This document shows, piece after piece, positions 5,280 through 7,227 of a DNA stretch of 7,227 bases. The DNA comes from Actinomycetes bacterium (GTDB lineage Bacteria > Actinomycetota > Acidimicrobiia > Acidimicrobiales > Microtrichaceae): the NCBI GenBank assembly GCA_023434535.1, contig JAEYSR010000111.1, forward strand, positions 1 through 7,227, given 5' to 3'. Both the position numbers and the translations under genes were made by a program. How positions within the stretch are numbered: position 1 is the stretch's first letter; each line of letters starts with the position of its first letter. The notes beneath the pieces are model-generated. The model saw nothing but the letters and a program-made list of their open reading frames with translations, did no database searches and had not been told where the DNA came from.

Positions 5280-6446
5280 GCGCTGGCGGCGGCGCCAGAG
5301 GTACGTGGAGTTGAGGTACCAGTTGACGACCAGGGCGACCGTGGCCCCGATCAGGTTCTGGGCGATGCGGGACCAGTCGACGCCGAGGAGGGACAGCAGG
5401 AACCCGATGCTCTGGAGGTACTTGAACACGGCCACGTGGACGAGGGTGCCCACGAGCGACATCAGGAAGAACACGCCGAACGCAGGGGCCAGCTTCCAGC
5501 CGCGGTAGCGCTCCTCCCAGAAGGTGAACTCGTTGTTCAGGACGAACAGCACGAGGATCGACACCATCACGCTGATGACGAAGGAGCCTTCGATCGGGTC
5601 GAGGGCGTCGTTCAGGCCGGTCGTGATCCTGGGGACTCCCGCGGCCTCGGCGATCGAGAACACCAGCGAGTTCACGCACAGGCCGACGATGCCGACCAGC
5701 ACGTAGAGGAGGAACACCGGGTCGACCTGACGTCCGAGGCGCAGCTCGGCGACGCCCAGCAGGTAGGACCTGATGACCGAGCCGTTGAGCTTGGTCTCGC
5801 CGTGCTCCCGGTTGCGGAACGTGTAGCCGACCTCGGTCACCTCGAGGTCCCTGGTGCGGCCGACGAACTCCAGCAGGATCTTGAACCCGCGCGGGTTGAT
5901 GGTCGGGGCGGTCCGGGCGTAGGCGGCCTCGGTGATCATGAAGAACCCGCTCATCGGGTCCGTGACGGGCACCCGCAGGAGGACGCGGGCGATCAGGGTG
6001 GCGACCCAGCTGACGAAGCGGCGTGACGCCGACCAGTCGCCGTAGCCGCCGCCCTCGGTCGAGCGCGAGCCGACGCACACGTCCGCCCCCGCCTCCAGCT
6101 CGGCGAGCATGGTGGGCAGGACCGCCGGGTCGTGCTGCAGGTCGGCGTCGATCACGGCGAGGTAGCGGCCCCGGGCGACGGACATGCCGTCGAGGACGGC
6201 GGCGGACAGGCCCTTGTCGTGGAAGCGGCGCATGACCCTCAGCGCGGGGTCCGTCCGTGCCATCTCCTCGGCGACCCGCCACGTCCCGTCGGGGCTGTCG
6301 TCGTCGGCCACGATGATCTCGTGGGGCACCTCGGCGAGCGCCTCGTGCAGCTCGGCGACGAGGATCGGGAGGTTGTCGACCTCGTTGTAGGTGGGCGTGA
6401 TGACCGACAGCAGCGGCGCGGACGGGGCCTCGGTCGTGTCCTCCAT
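5277..6446 (-). CDS. Polyprenol-phosphate glycosyltransferase (GT2, DPM1-like) fused to a GtrA membrane domain
   Basis: This 389-residue protein should transfer a sugar, typically mannose or glucose, from a nucleotide sugar to polyprenyl phosphate on the inner membrane face. The C-terminal GtrA-type domain may help flip the lipid-linked sugar or anchor the enzyme. The GT-A domain (about 12-235) shows SVITPTYNE (14-22), the DDDSPDGT loop (48-55), DxD metal-binding Asp100-Ala-Asp102 in DADLQHDP, DPMSGFF (163-169), GFKILLE (187-193) and REHGETK (213-219), as in dolichyl-phosphate mannose synthases. Four hydrophobic segments follow at about 244-266, 288-304, 321-343 and 362-381. Two half-repeats, NNEFTFW (304-310) and NWYLNSTYLW (375-384), are typical of GtrA. 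The loop between the first two segments (about 267-287) looks longer than usual. The start at 6446 is fixed by an in-frame TAG 15 bases upstream. The sugar and acceptor cannot be told from sequence. Confidence 0.9.
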   Translation of the reverse strand: MEDTTEAPSAPLLSVITPTYNEVDNLPILVAELHEALAEVPHEIIVADDDSPDGTWRVAEEMARTDPALRVMRRFHDKGLSAAVLDGMSVARGRYLAVIDADLQHDPAVLPTMLAELEAGADVCVGSRSTEGGGYGDWSASRRFVSWVATLIARVLLRVPVTDPMSGFFMITEAAYARTAPTINPRGFKILLEFVGRTRDLEVTEVGYTFRNREHGETKLNGSVIRSYLLGVAELRLGRQVDPVFLLYVLVGIVGLCVNSLVFSIAEAAGVPRITTGLNDALDPIEGSFVISVMVSILVLFVLNNEFTFWEERYRGWKLAPAFGVFFLMSLVGTLVHVAVFKYLQSIGFLLSLLGVDWSRIAQNLIGATVALVVNWYLNSTYLWRRRQR

Positions 6447-6461
6447 GGCCGGCCGAGGCTA
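6447..6461 (-). promoter_or_regulatory. Putative -10 box of the glycosyltransferase, near-leaderless
   Basis: On the minus strand TAGCCT (6461-6456) is followed by nine bases and the ATG at 6446, so a 5' leader of only about 2-3 bases is predicted. No Shine-Dalgarno sequence is present. CGGTAGC here matches the -10 context of the mutase operon (CGGTAGCAT). Confidence 0.4.
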
Positions 6462-6485
6462 CCGGTCGGGGCACCCGTGGCCGCG

Positions 6486-6497
6486 TACGCTGCGGGC
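6486..6497 (+). promoter_or_regulatory. Putative leaderless promoter -10 box of the SRAP gene
   Basis: TACGCT (6486-6491) is followed by six bases and the ATG at 6498. No Shine-Dalgarno sequence is present in the 51-bp space to the divergent glycosyltransferase. The two -10 boxes are 24 bases apart, so polymerase binding for the two genes would overlap and probably compete. Confidence 0.5.
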
Positions 6498-7223
6498 ATG
6501 TGCGGCCGCTTCGTGTCCTCGTCCCCGCCCGACGAGATCGCCCGCTACTTCGACGTGGACCAGACGTCGGAGCAGGCCCTCGAGCACCAGCCCAACTTCA
6601 ACACGGCGCCCACGACCGACGTGTTCGTCGTGTACGAGGACGGGTCGACCCGGCGCCTCGACGCCTTCCACTGGGGCCTCGTCCCCTCGTGGGCCAAGGA
6701 CATCTCGGTGGGCAACCGGATGATCAACGCCCGCTCCGAGACGGTGGCATCCAAGCCCGCGTTCCGGCGGGCGTTCGCCCGGAAGCGCTGCATCATCCCG
6801 GTCGACGGGTTCTACGAGTGGAAGGCGCCGCCGCCGGGCCAGAAGCGCAAGCAGCCGTTCTTCATCCACCGGCCCGACGGCGAGCCGTACGCGTTCGCCG
6901 GCCTGTGGGAGCAGTGGAAGGGCCCCGGCGCCGACGGCGACGAGGTGACCGTCCGCTCCGCGACGATCCTGACCGGAGCGGCCAACGAGGCCATGTCGGC
7001 CATCCACGACCGCATGCCGATCATCCTGCCGCCCGACGAGTGGGCCACGTGGCTGTCGCCCGAGGTGCACGACACGGAGCTCCTCGGCCGGCTGCTGGTC
7101 CCTGCTCCCGACCGGCTCATCACCATGCACCCGGTGTCCACCGACGTGAACAACGTGCGCAACAAGGGCGAGCACCTCGTCGACGAGGTCGACCCGACGC
7201 TCGACGACGGCCGCCTGCTCTGA
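6498..7223 (+). CDS. SRAP-domain abasic-site processing protein (YedK/HMCES family)
   Basis: This 241-residue SRAP protein forms a thiazolidine DNA-protein crosslink with abasic sites in single-stranded DNA, shielding them from strand cleavage and error-prone bypass. The family signature is complete. Cys2 in MCGRF becomes the N-terminal nucleophile after Met removal. Asn77 is in NARSET, Glu107 in DGFYEW and His170 in AIHDRMP; these match Cys2, Asn75, Glu105 and His160 of E. coli YedK. Other typical segments are FNTAPT (34-39), WGLVPSW (59-65), FAGLWE (133-138) and a C-terminal MHPVSTDVNNVRN (210-222). The start must be the ATG at 6498, because only that puts Cys at position 2; the open frame further upstream is non-coding. 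The length is normal for bacterial members. No LexA-type site is evident in the promoter, so I see no sign of SOS control. There are no functionally linked neighbours. Confidence 0.95.
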   Translation: MCGRFVSSSPPDEIARYFDVDQTSEQALEHQPNFNTAPTTDVFVVYEDGSTRRLDAFHWGLVPSWAKDISVGNRMINARSETVASKPAFRRAFARKRCIIPVDGFYEWKAPPPGQKRKQPFFIHRPDGEPYAFAGLWEQWKGPGADGDEVTVRSATILTGAANEAMSAIHDRMPIILPPDEWATWLSPEVHDTELLGRLLVPAPDRLITMHPVSTDVNNVRNKGEHLVDEVDPTLDDGRLL

Positions 7224-7227
7224 CCCG

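Noticed and set aside
6132..6497. Extended N-terminus of the SRAP protein
   Set aside because: The family requires Cys at position 2, which only the ATG at 6498 provides. The upstream frame is antisense to the glycosyltransferase gene.

Overview
The window is about 70% G+C, densely coded, and carries six complete genes. Two encode proteins with Gram-positive-style lipoprotein signals. Several genes begin with no Shine-Dalgarno sequence directly behind a TANNNT -10 box. These traits point to a high-GC actinobacterium. The acidic exported proteins and gene types would suit an Acidimicrobiia-like lineage, but that finer placement is inference only.

Layout: a hexanucleotide repeat lies at the left edge (1-30), possibly the tail of a gene entering from the left. 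Next is a minus-strand lipoprotein esterase of the PHB depolymerase/LpqC type (98-1201). Divergent from it is a plus-strand two-gene operon (1309-3416) encoding the large and small subunits of a coenzyme B12-dependent acyl-CoA mutase. The large subunit has Phe and Gln where methylmalonyl-CoA mutase has its carboxylate-binding Tyr and Arg. The pair therefore reads as isobutyryl-CoA mutase (IcmA/IcmB), not methylmalonyl-CoA mutase. A minus-strand lipoprotein trypsin-like protease (3454-5070) converges on this operon. Upstream of the protease, on the same strand, is a polyprenol-phosphate glycosyltransferase fused to a GtrA membrane domain (5277-6446). A GC-rich tandem-repeat region and a promoter-like region separate the two. 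Divergent from the glycosyltransferase is an SRAP-domain (YedK/HMCES-like) abasic-site DNA-protein crosslinking protein (6498-7223).

Only icmA and icmB form a clear functional unit, interconverting isobutyryl-CoA and n-butyryl-CoA and so linking valine or branched-chain metabolism with butyryl-CoA metabolism. The others are single transcription units for cell-surface lipoproteins, glycan or lipid-linked sugar assembly, and DNA damage tolerance.

No mobile element, CRISPR array, tRNA or rRNA is visible, and I see no convincing undescribed multi-gene system. The best leads are the mutase specificity residues, the repeated TANNNT-N6-start geometry of three genes, an inverted repeat over the protease promoter, and a perfect 23-bp tandem duplication covering the glycosyltransferase stop codon.
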